NCBI GenBank assembly: GCA_964592905.1
Contig: CAZQGJ010000006.1
Location: forward strand, 1 to 26,122
Direction of reading: 5' to 3'
Length of the DNA stretch: 26,122 nucleotides
From: CAZQGJ01 sp964592905
Lineage (GTDB): Bacteria; Patescibacteriota; UBA1384; CAYGGE01
In this document: piece after piece, positions 7,751-14,166 of the stretch
Position numbering within the stretch: the first letter of the stretch is position 1
Layout: every line of letters starts with the position of its first letter
The notes under the pieces: model-generated
The model's input: only the letters and a program-made list of their open reading frames with translations
Database searches by the model: none
What the model was told of the DNA's origin: nothing
Program-made: the position numbers and the translations under genes

Positions 7751-8836
7751 TTAAAGTAAACCGAGCTTGTCTTTGACTTGGTTCAAGGTTTGAGCCGCCA
7801 CTGTGACCGCTCGAGATTGCCCATCGGCTAAGATCGTATCCAGTTCAGTTGTCCTGTCGAGATAGTGCTGATAGCGTTCTTGAATTGGGGTGAGGACCTC
7901 GATGACGCGGTTAGCCACTAACTCTTTGAGCTGGCCGTAACCAAGCTGACCACACTCTTGAGCCACCTGTTCGGGCGACATGGTCGAGTCTGCCAGACTG
8001 GCGTAGATCGTCAACAGATTACCAATGCCCGGCTGTTCGAGTGGGGCATAGTTTATTTTAGCTAACGAGTCGGTCTCGGCCTGTTTAAACTTGGCTTTAA
8101 TCAAGGTGGGAGCATCGCTAAGATAAACGGCACTACCGGCGAGAGATTTGCTCATCTTAACTTTGGGGTCGCTCAATGACATGATGCGAGCCCCGTGCAG
8201 AGAGGTCATGACCTCGGGGACGACAAAAGTTTGGCCATAGCGCTGATTAAATCTAAGGGCCAGATCGCGAGTCAGCTCGAGATGTTGCTTTTGATCCTCG
8301 CCCACCGGTACAGCCTCGGCCTGATAGAGCAAGATATCGGCCGCTTGCAAGATTGGGTAGGTAAAGAGCCCAACTGAAATATTACCGCCGCGTGCCAGCG
8401 CCTGTTTTTTTTCCTTAAACTCTGCGGGGCTGAGGGTTTGCAACGATGCGGGAAGTACGCCACTGTCGTATGCGGCTTGCATGGTTTCGGGACGGGCGCT
8501 CTTATCTTTAAACTGAGTCATCCGGCTGAGTTCGCCCATATAGGTCAGGTTGTTGAGGATCCAGGCTAGCTCACTATGCTGAGGCAGCTGCGACTGGGCA
8601 AAGATGACCGATCGACGCGGATCGAGTCCACAGGCCAGATACATCGCCAAGACCTTGTAAGTATTCTCTTTGAGGTTCGCAGGCGATATCTCGCCCGTCA
8701 AGGCATGTAGATTGGCTAGCATTAAAAAGAGGTCGTGATCCTGTTGGAGCTTGAGCCACTGACGAATAGCACCGATATAATTACCAAGATGCAATTCGCC
8801 GTTACCTGAAGTTGTGATGCCGGAAAGAATTCTCAT
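7751..8836 (-). CDS. trpS: Tryptophanyl-tRNA synthetase
   Basis: A class Ic synthetase that charges tRNA-Trp in the cytoplasm. Counting from the chosen start, the HIGH-like motif is GELHLGNYIGA (13-23). The TrpRS signature GEDQKQHLELTRDLA lies at 179-193 and KMSKS at 227-231. There is an insertion at about 111-152, and total length is 361 residues. The family normally begins with a beta strand a few residues before the HIGH motif (here MRILSGITTSG), so the ATG at 8836 is right and the 18 codons upstream are not coding. No Shine-Dalgarno precedes this ATG. A TATAAT box ends ten bases before it, so the message should be almost leaderless. The gene is divergent from the nucleotidyltransferase gene. 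Confidence 0.95.
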   Translation of the reverse strand: MRILSGITTSGNGELHLGNYIGAIRQWLKLQQDHDLFLMLANLHALTGEISPANLKENTYKVLAMYLACGLDPRRSVIFAQSQLPQHSELAWILNNLTYMGELSRMTQFKDKSARPETMQAAYDSGVLPASLQTLSPAEFKEKKQALARGGNISVGLFTYPILQAADILLYQAEAVPVGEDQKQHLELTRDLALRFNQRYGQTFVVPEVMTSLHGARIMSLSDPKVKMSKSLAGSAVYLSDAPTLIKAKFKQAETDSLAKINYAPLEQPGIGNLLTIYASLADSTMSPEQVAQECGQLGYGQLKELVANRVIEVLTPIQERYQHYLDRTTELDTILADGQSRAVTVAAQTLNQVKDKLGLL

Positions 8837-8845
8837 AACAGTTTG

Positions 8846-8875
8846 TATTATACTGGCAGTATGTATACCTGGCAA
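8846..8875. promoter_or_regulatory. Bidirectional promoter with shared -10 for trpS (minus) and the nucleotidyltransferase (plus)
   Basis: Minus strand: TTGCCA (complement of 8870-8875), 17-bp spacer, TATAAT (complement of 8847-8852), ten bases before the trpS ATG. Plus strand: TATTAT at 8846-8851, nine bases before the ATG at 8861, without an obvious -35. Only 24 bp separate the two start codons and neither gene has a Shine-Dalgarno. The trpS -35 box lies inside the neighbouring coding sequence. Confidence 0.7.
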
Positions 8876-9475
8876 ACTTCTCGACAACAAACGCTAGAGC
8901 GCGCCGTCAAGCTGATCGCCAGCTATCCAACCGTCACTGCCATTGCCTTGACCGGATCAGAGGCGACGGGGCGGGCAACTGCAGAGAGCGATATCGATCT
9001 ATTTATCCAGGTCAGACCGGGCCGTTTGTGGCAAACCCGTCTCTGGCTGACGCTTTGGTTGGAAATGAAGCAACTACGCCGTAACCATCAGAGAATAGCC
9101 GGGGCCATCTGTCTCAATTGGTGGGGGACGGAGTTTTGGCCAGGTCTTCAAGCTAGATATCCTTATCGCCTAATCTGGCAACGGGTACCGATTAACGAGA
9201 AGGCAGCGACTAAGCAAGAGCCAGCTCTGTGGGTTAAATTGCTTTGGGCGCTAGATCTCTTCGACCAAAGGTCGCCTTGGCTCGGTAACCAACTGGAGAG
9301 ATTCTGGCGTTGGCTACAAATTGCCAAAATCCGCCGCCATCCTCTGACTACAGCAGTCGGTGGAGCCGTCCGTTACTCTGATCAAGAGCTCGGCTTTCAT
9401 CCGCCGAAACCGTCGCCTAAACCGCCTGAAATACCCGCTAACCAGACGCCCAATGTCGATGTAAAGACTACTTGA
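8861..9475 (+). CDS. Nucleotidyltransferase-fold (NTP_transf_2 / MNT-like) domain protein
   Basis: A 204-residue protein with the polymerase-beta nucleotidyltransferase signature GSEATGRATAESDIDLFI at residues about 34-51: Gly-Ser followed by an Asp-x-Asp metal pair. After it comes a Trp/Leu-rich helix (LWQTRLWLTLWLEMKQLRR), an ICLNWW strand, and a C-terminal end with DQELGFHP. I recall this arrangement, a GS...DxD core followed by a hydrophobic helix, ICLN and a final FHP, from a family common in CPR genomes whose substrate is unknown. The tail is Pro-rich. The family usually starts near this ATG; six in-frame codons upstream would cover the shared -10 box, so 8861 is chosen. The stop codon overlaps the -35 of the groES promoter. 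Transfer to protein, RNA or small molecule cannot be decided. Confidence 0.75.
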   Translation: MYTWQTSRQQTLERAVKLIASYPTVTAIALTGSEATGRATAESDIDLFIQVRPGRLWQTRLWLTLWLEMKQLRRNHQRIAGAICLNWWGTEFWPGLQARYPYRLIWQRVPINEKAATKQEPALWVKLLWALDLFDQRSPWLGNQLERFWRWLQIAKIRRHPLTTAVGGAVRYSDQELGFHPPKPSPKPPEIPANQTPNVDVKTT

Positions 9476-9499
9476 CATTAACTCTAGTCTCGATATAAT
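9472..9499 (+). promoter_or_regulatory. Consensus sigma-70 type promoter of groES-groEL
   Basis: Perfect TTGACA (9472-9477), 16-bp spacer, perfect TATAAT (9494-9499), about 40 bases before the groES ATG. No CIRCE inverted repeat (TTAGCACTC...GAGTGCTAA) is present in the leader, so HrcA control is not supported here. Confidence 0.85.
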
Positions 9500-9539
9500 C
9501 AGGGTTGTACAGCTCTTATTTAATCGAGAAAGGAGACTA

Positions 9540-9830
9540 ATGGCTACTACTGTTCGCCCCTTGGCCGATCGAGTCATCGTCAAGCCAATCGAAGCCGCCT
9601 CGACCACTGCGTCAGGCATTGTCTTACCGGATTCCGCCAAAGAGACCCCGCAATTAGCCGAGGTTATCGCCGTTGGACCGGGCAAATTTGATGATGGTCA
9701 ACGCCAACCGCTCGAAGTTAAAGTTGGTCAAAAAGTTTATTACAGCCGCTACGCTGGCGACGACGTCAAGATCGACGGCATCGAGCACAAGATCATCAGC
9801 GAGAGCGAGATCTTAGCTGTCGTTGAGTAA
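9540..9830 (+). CDS. groES: Co-chaperonin GroES (Hsp10)
   Basis: A 96-residue subunit of the heptameric lid that caps GroEL. It opens with the family motif VRPLADRVIVKPIE, has the mobile loop at about 18-33 (EAASTTASGIVLPDS, with the GIVLP anchor that binds GroEL), and a conserved VGQKVYYSRYAGDDVKIDG segment. Length is standard. AAAGGAG (9529-9535) sits four bases before the ATG. It is the first gene of the groES-groEL operon, 31 bp before groEL. Confidence 0.97.
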   Translation: MATTVRPLADRVIVKPIEAASTTASGIVLPDSAKETPQLAEVIAVGPGKFDDGQRQPLEVKVGQKVYYSRYAGDDVKIDGIEHKIISESEILAVVE

Positions 9831-9864
9831 TTCGTTGATTCAAGTGAATTTATAGGAGTTTATG

Positions 9865-11502
9865 ATGGCGACACAGATTAAATTTGGGCAAGACGCCCGT
9901 TCGCTAATGCTCGAGGGCATCAATCAACTGGCTAACACCGTCAAAGTCACTCTCGGCCCTAAGGGGCGCAACGTCGTCCTTGACAAAGGCTTTGGCACAC
10001 CCGTCATCACTAACGATGGCGTCAGCATCGCCAAAGAGATCTCGCTCGAGAACAAGTTCCAGGATCTTGGCGTTCAGCTAATTAAAGAAGTCGCCAGTCG
10101 AACCAACGATGTGGCCGGTGACGGAACTACGACTGCCACCATCCTGGCCCAGGCCATGGTTACCGAAGGCGTTAAAAATGTCGTCGCCGGGGCTAACCCA
10201 GTTGAGTTGCGACGTGGTATTGAAAAGGCCGTCGAAACTGTCGTGGCCGAACTCAAAAAGAACGCCAAAGAGATTAAAGATCAGGCCGAAATCGCTCAGG
10301 TTGCGGCTATCTCGGCTAACGAAGTCGCGATCGGTGAACTAATCGCCGAAATTATGGACAAAGTCGGTCGCGAAGGGGTAGTCACCGTCGAAGAGTCGCA
10401 AACTCTCGGTCTCGATAAAGAGATCGTCGAGGGCATGCAGTTCGATAACGGCTATGTCTCTGCCTATATGGTTACCGACTCGGCCCGCATGGAGGCCAAT
10501 ATCGAAGATCCGTTTATTCTGCTTACCGATAAAAAGATCTCGGCCATCGCTGAGATTCTGCCAATCCTAGAAAAATTAGCTCAAACCGGTAAAAAAGACC
10601 TGGTCATCATCGCCGAAGATGTCGATGGTGAGGCATTAGCCACTCTGGTGGTCAATAAACTCCGCGGTATCTTTAACGCCTTGGCCATCAAGGCACCGGG
10701 CTTTGGCGATCGCCGCAAGGAGATGCTCCAAGACTTAGCCGTTCTGACCGGTGGTCAAGTGATCAGCGGCGATACTGGTATGAAGCTCGAAAATGTTGAG
10801 TTAACCGCCTTGGGTCGGGCTCGTCGCATCGTGGCCGACAAAGATCACACCACTATTATCGAGGGTAAAGGCGAAAAGACCGCAATTACTGAACGAGTTG
10901 GCCAGATCAAAGCCCAGATCGAACGCGCCACTGGTAGCTACGACCGAGAAAAGTTACTCGAACGTGTCGCCAAATTGGCCGGCGGTGTAGGCGTGATCAA
11001 GGTTGGAGCTGCCTCGGAAGTCGAGATGAAAGAGAAAAAACTTCGTATCGAAGATGCCATCGAAGCCACTAAAGCAGCGCTCGAAGAGGGCATTGTGGCT
11101 GGTGGTGGTGTCGCCTTGGTTGATGCCATTAAGTCGCTTGATAGCCTCAAGCTCGAGGGCGAGGAAGCACTTGGCGCCCGAATCGTTCGTCACGCTCTCG
11201 CCGAGCCGATGCGTCAGATCGCTATTAACGCTGGCAAAGACGGTAGTGTCATTCTCGAACAGGTTAAAAACCAGGCCAAAGGGATTGGCTATAACGCTGC
11301 CAACGATAGCTTTGTCGATATGATCGAAGCGGGGATTATCGATCCGCTCAAGGTCACTCGTTCAGCCTTGCAGAACGCTGCCTCGGTAGCTGCCTTAATC
11401 ATTACCACCGAAGCGGCTGTTACCGACTTACCGGCCAAAGCTGAAGCCGGCGCTGGCGCTGGTGGTCACGGCCACGGCGGCGGTATGGATATGGGCTTCT
11501 AA
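9865..11502 (+). CDS. groEL: Chaperonin GroEL (Hsp60)
   Basis: Forms the double-ring ATP-driven folding chamber of the cytoplasm. The equatorial ATP site is intact: LGPKGRNVVLDKGFG near residue 30, DGVSIAKEI near 50, and GDGTTTATILAQAM near 86. Later motifs are KAPGFGDRRKEML, the AGGVGVIKVGAASEVEMKE region and EEGIVAGGGVAL. The C-terminal tail ends in a Gly/His/Met-rich repeat (GGHGHGGGMDMGF), the usual tail projecting into the cavity. Two ATGs are adjacent (9862 and 9865); AGGAG is better spaced from the second, which also gives the usual Met-Ala start. Length 545. A strong bidirectional terminator follows 38 bp after the stop. Confidence 0.97.
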   Translation: MATQIKFGQDARSLMLEGINQLANTVKVTLGPKGRNVVLDKGFGTPVITNDGVSIAKEISLENKFQDLGVQLIKEVASRTNDVAGDGTTTATILAQAMVTEGVKNVVAGANPVELRRGIEKAVETVVAELKKNAKEIKDQAEIAQVAAISANEVAIGELIAEIMDKVGREGVVTVEESQTLGLDKEIVEGMQFDNGYVSAYMVTDSARMEANIEDPFILLTDKKISAIAEILPILEKLAQTGKKDLVIIAEDVDGEALATLVVNKLRGIFNALAIKAPGFGDRRKEMLQDLAVLTGGQVISGDTGMKLENVELTALGRARRIVADKDHTTIIEGKGEKTAITERVGQIKAQIERATGSYDREKLLERVAKLAGGVGVIKVGAASEVEMKEKKLRIEDAIEATKAALEEGIVAGGGVALVDAIKSLDSLKLEGEEALGARIVRHALAEPMRQIAINAGKDGSVILEQVKNQAKGIGYNAANDSFVDMIEAGIIDPLKVTRSALQNAASVAALIITTEAAVTDLPAKAEAGAGAGGHGHGGGMDMGF

Positions 11503-11540
11503 AGTACAGATCCGAACCAGACTCGAACAGACTGAGTCAA

Positions 11541-11574
11541 CTAAAAATCCCGTTCTGGCGAGCGGGATTTTTAG
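11541..11574. terminator. Bidirectional terminator between groEL and the DUF5665-like gene
   Basis: CTAAAAATCCCG (11541-11552) and CGGGATTTTTAG (11563-11574) form a perfect 12-bp stem with a ten-base loop. The A5/T5 blocks at the base provide a U tract in both directions, so it can end groEL (plus) and the efp-side operon (minus). Confidence 0.92.
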
Positions 11575-11587
11575 TGGGATTTTTAGT
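11564..11587. repeat. Tandem duplication of 12 bases in the terminator arm
   Basis: GGGATTTTTAGT occurs twice head to tail (11564-11575 and 11576-11587). The second copy can also pair with the left arm of the terminator and its final T is the last base of the neighbouring gene's stop codon, read on the minus strand. Confidence 0.85.
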
Positions 11588-11961
11588 TATTCGCTAATGG
11601 TGGTGGCTGGACTCGGTGTCTCGGTCGGAATCGCTGGCGAGGCAGAGCTAAAATTATTTGGTAGGGCACTGGCCGGCAGATACTCAATGACTGGACCAGC
11701 GCTTGGTACACCGCTTGAGCGCCGCTCGATAAAGCTAACCAGAAAGTTAGTCAGTGGCTTGAGGCTATTAATGCCAGAGAGACGGTTGAGGATACCTAGA
11801 AGGCTACCTAAAACGATCGCCGCCCCAATAGTGGCGCCGATGGCCGAGATAGCTCCGCCCCAAAAAGAGCGCCAGTAGCTTTGACCCTTGAGTAGGTCGC
11901 GGTTAACTGCGACTAGCTCATCGAGACTATAGTGTAAATTTTTTAGGTCGTCAGGATTCAA
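11587..11961 (-). CDS. Small membrane protein, DUF5665-like
   Basis: A 124-residue protein. A charged N-terminal helix (LDELVAVNRDLLKGQSYWRSFWGG) leads into one glycine/alanine-rich transmembrane helix (AISAIGATIGAAIVLGSLLGIL, about 37-58), then an amphipathic stretch (LKPLTNFLVSFIE) and a Ser/Pro/Thr-rich tail of about 40 residues. The order Trp/Arg-Phe, G-x-G-TIGA helix, then hydrophobic PLTNFL resembles DUF5665, a function-unknown family frequent in CPR and Clostridia; this match is from memory. The likely start is TTG (complement of 11959-11961) with GAGGGG four bases before it; no ATG lies near. It is 41 bp behind efp on the same strand and probably the last gene of that cluster. Confidence 0.6.
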   Translation of the reverse strand: MNPDDLKNLHYSLDELVAVNRDLLKGQSYWRSFWGGAISAIGATIGAAIVLGSLLGILNRLSGINSLKPLTNFLVSFIERRSSGVPSAGPVIEYLPASALPNNFSSASPAIPTETPSPATTISE

Positions 11962-12002
11962 AGCGCCCCTCTCTACGCTTTTAGCATACCATTTTTAGTC
12001 GT

Positions 12003-12569
12003 TTACTGCTTGACCCGCTCGACATAGTCGCCGGATTCGGTACTAATGCGCACGATATCACCCTCTTTGACGAACATCGGGACTTTGACCGTGGCACCGG
12101 TTTCGAGTTTGGCCGCTTTGAGGACACTACTAACCGTATTGCCAGCCACAGCTGGTTCGCTATAGGTTACCAACAGGTCAACCTTGGGCGGGAGATTGAT
12201 CCCGATCGGACGACTATCAAAATACATCGCCTCGACAGTTGAGCCATCTTTTAACCAGTTAGCCTTGTCGCCAAGCAAAGCGATCGGCAGTTCGAGCTGA
12301 TCAAAGGTTTGATTATCCATGAAATGGAGCTTATCGCCCTCTCGGTAGAGAAAGTTCACCGGCTGACGGTAGAGATTGGCCTCGTCAAGGCGATCGGAGT
12401 CACGAAAACTTTCGTCGGTGATGGCACCGGTTAAAAGATTACGAAATTTGGCCTTGAGTATACCGCCGCCGCGGCCCAACTTGGTGTGCTGGGCCGATTC
12501 GACACGGTAAGGATCACCTTTGTAGCTGACATAAGTGCCGGCTTTGACTTGAGCGATAGATAAAGCCAT
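12003..12569 (-). CDS. efp: Translation elongation factor P
   Basis: Binds between the P and E sites and relieves ribosome stalling at consecutive prolines. All three beta-barrel domains are present in 188 residues: a KOW-like N-terminal domain (MALSIAQVKAGTYVSYKGDP), a middle OB domain, and the C-terminal OB domain with VKVPMFVKEGDIVRISTESGDYVERV. The tip of the domain I loop is KLGRGGG at 30-36, so Arg33 stands where E. coli has the lysylated Lys34. Arg-tipped EF-Ps of some Proteobacteria are rhamnosylated by EarP; whether this one is modified is unknown. There is no Shine-Dalgarno: the ATG lies three bases after the rpsR stop, so translation is probably coupled. Confidence 0.95.
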   Translation of the reverse strand: MALSIAQVKAGTYVSYKGDPYRVESAQHTKLGRGGGILKAKFRNLLTGAITDESFRDSDRLDEANLYRQPVNFLYREGDKLHFMDNQTFDQLELPIALLGDKANWLKDGSTVEAMYFDSRPIGINLPPKVDLLVTYSEPAVAGNTVSSVLKAAKLETGATVKVPMFVKEGDIVRISTESGDYVERVKQ

Positions 12570-12572
12570 CGA

Positions 12573-12779
12573 TTAACGGCTAACGTAGGGGATGAGCGCC
12601 ATAAAACGGGCTCGCTTAATGGCTTGAGTCAGTAAGCGTTGGTGCTTAGCACAGGCGCCAGAATCTTTGCCGGATTTAATCTTGCTCCAGCTACTAATGT
12701 AGCGGGTTAGGATCGAGGCATCTTTATAATCGATCGCCACGACCTTGCGTTTACAGAATTGACACTCTTTTTTCTTCAT
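12573..12779 (-). CDS. rpsR: 30S ribosomal protein S18
   Basis: A 68-residue small-subunit protein that pairs with S6 on the platform. It shows the family core IDYKDASILTRYISSWSKI followed by CAKHQRLLTQAIKRARFMALIPY. The N-terminal CQFC and the later Cys/His (CAKH) can form a zinc site, as in zinc-type S18. AAGGA lies six bases before the ATG. It sits between ssb (28 bp upstream) and efp (3 bp downstream), in the classic rpsF-ssb-rpsR order. Confidence 0.95.
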   Translation of the reverse strand: MKKKECQFCKRKVVAIDYKDASILTRYISSWSKIKSGKDSGACAKHQRLLTQAIKRARFMALIPYVSR

Positions 12780-12807
12780 AAAATTCCTTTAATGTTTGGT
12801 TTAACGA

Positions 12808-13335
12808 CTAGAAGGGGATATCGTCGAGATTGATCTCTTCGCTGGCTGGAGTCGCTGTCGAGTCAGCTTTTTTGGCGCCTCGGCCACGTGGGGCTGAGGA
12901 GTTAGCAGAGACTGTTTGATCGATTTGGTCGTTGGCCTCTGGCTGACTGCCGATCAGGTCTTCGACAGAGTCGAAGCTAGCACCGGCGTTAGCGCCACCC
13001 GGTCGCGGCGTTAGCGGGACAAACTCATCGACGACGATTTCAGTGCGACGCATCTTGGCACCATCGGGAGCGTCCCAGGAACGAGTCTGTAAGCGACCCT
13101 CGACATACATCTTGTTACCTTTTTTGAGGTTACCGGCGATAAACTCTCCGGTCTTGGCCCAGGCAACGCAGTCGTGATACTCGGTCTGATCAACGAACTC
13201 GCCAGTAGTCTGATTTTTGTAACGACGGTTGGTAGCAACAGAGAAGCTGCAGACGGCCTGACCAGACGGGGTGTAGCGCAGCTCGGGATCGCGAGTTAGA
13301 TTGCCGATTAGCGTGGCGCGATTAAGTGAATACAT
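12808..13335 (-). CDS. ssb: Single-stranded DNA-binding protein
   Basis: Protects single-stranded DNA in replication and repair and recruits partners through its tail. The OB fold occupies residues 1-105 and starts with the signature MYSLNRATLIGNLTRDPELRYTPSG. It continues with FSVATNRRYKNQTTGEFVDQTEYHD and NLKKGNKMYVEGRLQTRSW. A low-complexity acidic, Gly/Ala-rich linker follows. The protein ends with the acidic tip INLDDIPF, the conserved interaction peptide. Length 175 is ordinary. GAGGAGG precedes the ATG. It lies 79 bp after rpsF; that gap is largely filled by a long hairpin. Confidence 0.96.
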   Translation of the reverse strand: MYSLNRATLIGNLTRDPELRYTPSGQAVCSFSVATNRRYKNQTTGEFVDQTEYHDCVAWAKTGEFIAGNLKKGNKMYVEGRLQTRSWDAPDGAKMRRTEIVVDEFVPLTPRPGGANAGASFDSVEDLIGSQPEANDQIDQTVSANSSAPRGRGAKKADSTATPASEEINLDDIPF

Positions 13336-13370
13336 GGTGCCTCCTCGGGCGGGGTGGATATTAGACTTAG

Positions 13371-13412
13371 CTTAACGAGATAAAGATTAAAATAATCTTA
13401 AATCTAGTTAAG
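13371..13412. other. Long AT-rich hairpin in the rpsF-ssb gap
   Basis: Nested inverted repeats: CTTAAC (13371-13376) with GTTAAG (13407-13412), AGAT (13378-13381) with ATCT (13402-13405), and AAGATTA (13383-13389) with TAATCTT (13393-13399) around a three-base loop. Read on the minus strand it begins three bases after the rpsF stop. No poly-U tract follows. It could be an attenuator, a processing site or an mRNA-stabilising element. Confidence 0.6.
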
Positions 13413-13414
13413 AC

Positions 13415-14014
13415 TTATAAGATCTCCCCTAGTTTATCATTTAATGCCTTGAGGCGCTCTTCTTCGGTGGCGCTTTCGGCAGTCGCTTTTTTAGCGGTCG
13501 CTCGTTTAGCTGGCGCCTTGGTTTTAGCGGCTGGAGTGGATGTCGCCGAAGACGCTTCGTCAGTAGACGACGACTCAACAGTTGGTTCGGCCACCATGGC
13601 CTCGATCGAATCAACGGTTGCCTGATCGATGACGACTGGCGTCTCGACGGTCGAACTCTTGGCGGCGGTAGCGCCATCGGTCAGATCTTCGGCCAAAGCC
13701 ATCGCCTCTTGAACGATCGCTTTGCTCATCTGACGGCTAGGTAGCTGCCAAACAGTTGGCTTGACGATAATCATAAAGCGCCAAATGGCCGTCAACTGAC
13801 GGAGGCGTCGGTTAAGCTCGACCAAACCGTTAGCTGGAAAATCAAAATCGCAGACTAAATAATAGCCCTCTTCTTGATGCTGTATAGGATAGGCGAAGCG
13901 GCGACGGCCGAGAGATTTCTCTTCGACCAGACGGCCACCCAGCTCTTCGATTAACGGCTTGACGCCGGGATCGGTTTCCTCACCGACAATAAAAGTAATC
14001 TCGTAGAGAGTCAT
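13415..14014 (-). CDS. rpsF: 30S ribosomal protein S6 with long C-terminal extension
   Basis: The S6 fold takes residues 1 to about 110: MTLYEITFIVGEE, then the LIEELGGRLVEEKSLGRRRFAYPI helix and strand, then YYLVCDFDFPANGLVELNRRLR and RFMIIVK. It binds S18 on the 30S platform. A tail of roughly 90 residues follows. It is rich in Ala, Thr, Ser and Glu, contains a KAPAKRATAKKA basic patch, and ends in a predicted helix EERLKALNDKLGEIL. Bacterial S6 tails vary (E. coli adds glutamates to its own), but this is long. The start at 14014 is preceded by GGAGG and matches the family; ten upstream in-frame codons are leader. It heads the rpsF-ssb-rpsR-efp cluster. Confidence 0.93.
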   Translation of the reverse strand: MTLYEITFIVGEETDPGVKPLIEELGGRLVEEKSLGRRRFAYPIQHQEEGYYLVCDFDFPANGLVELNRRLRQLTAIWRFMIIVKPTVWQLPSRQMSKAIVQEAMALAEDLTDGATAAKSSTVETPVVIDQATVDSIEAMVAEPTVESSSTDEASSATSTPAAKTKAPAKRATAKKATAESATEEERLKALNDKLGEIL

Positions 14015-14026
14015 ATGCCTCCAAAA

Positions 14027-14048
14027 GTCGATGCGACAGAACATCGAC
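14027..14048 (-). promoter_or_regulatory. Leader hairpin abutting the rpsF ribosome site
   Basis: On the minus strand GTCGATG and CATCGAC form a perfect seven-pair stem around an eight-base loop, followed by TTTT and then the GGAGG of rpsF. S6:S18 autoregulatory leaders are known in many bacteria; this hairpin is well placed for such control, but I do not see the published CCG bulge clearly. Confidence 0.5.
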
Positions 14049-14104
14049 AGCTAGTCAGATCGAATGCGATCGCTAACTCTGATTAATGGATATTTGTCTG
14101 GTTG

Positions 14105-14133
14105 AGTATAGCCTTTTTAGCTAGCCTTTGCAA
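14105..14133 (-). promoter_or_regulatory. Promoter of the rpsF operon
   Basis: TTGCAA (complement of 14128-14133), 17-bp spacer, TATACT (complement of 14105-14110). Transcription would start near 14098, giving a leader of about 84 nt that includes the hairpin at 14027-14048. Confidence 0.6.
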
Positions 14134-14166
14134 TACTTTAAATAAGAAGTTGTGGAGGGAGTAGCA

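Noticed and set aside
8837..8890. N-terminal extension of TrpRS up to 8890
   Set aside because: It would overlap the divergent gene and the shared -10 box, and TrpRS homologues start next to the HIGH motif.
9500..9539. CIRCE operator upstream of groES
   Set aside because: No TTAGCACTC/GAGTGCTAA inverted repeat is present.
10938..11193. Antisense frames inside groEL
   Set aside because: They mirror conserved GroEL sequence and show Ser/Ala-rich shadow composition with no signals.
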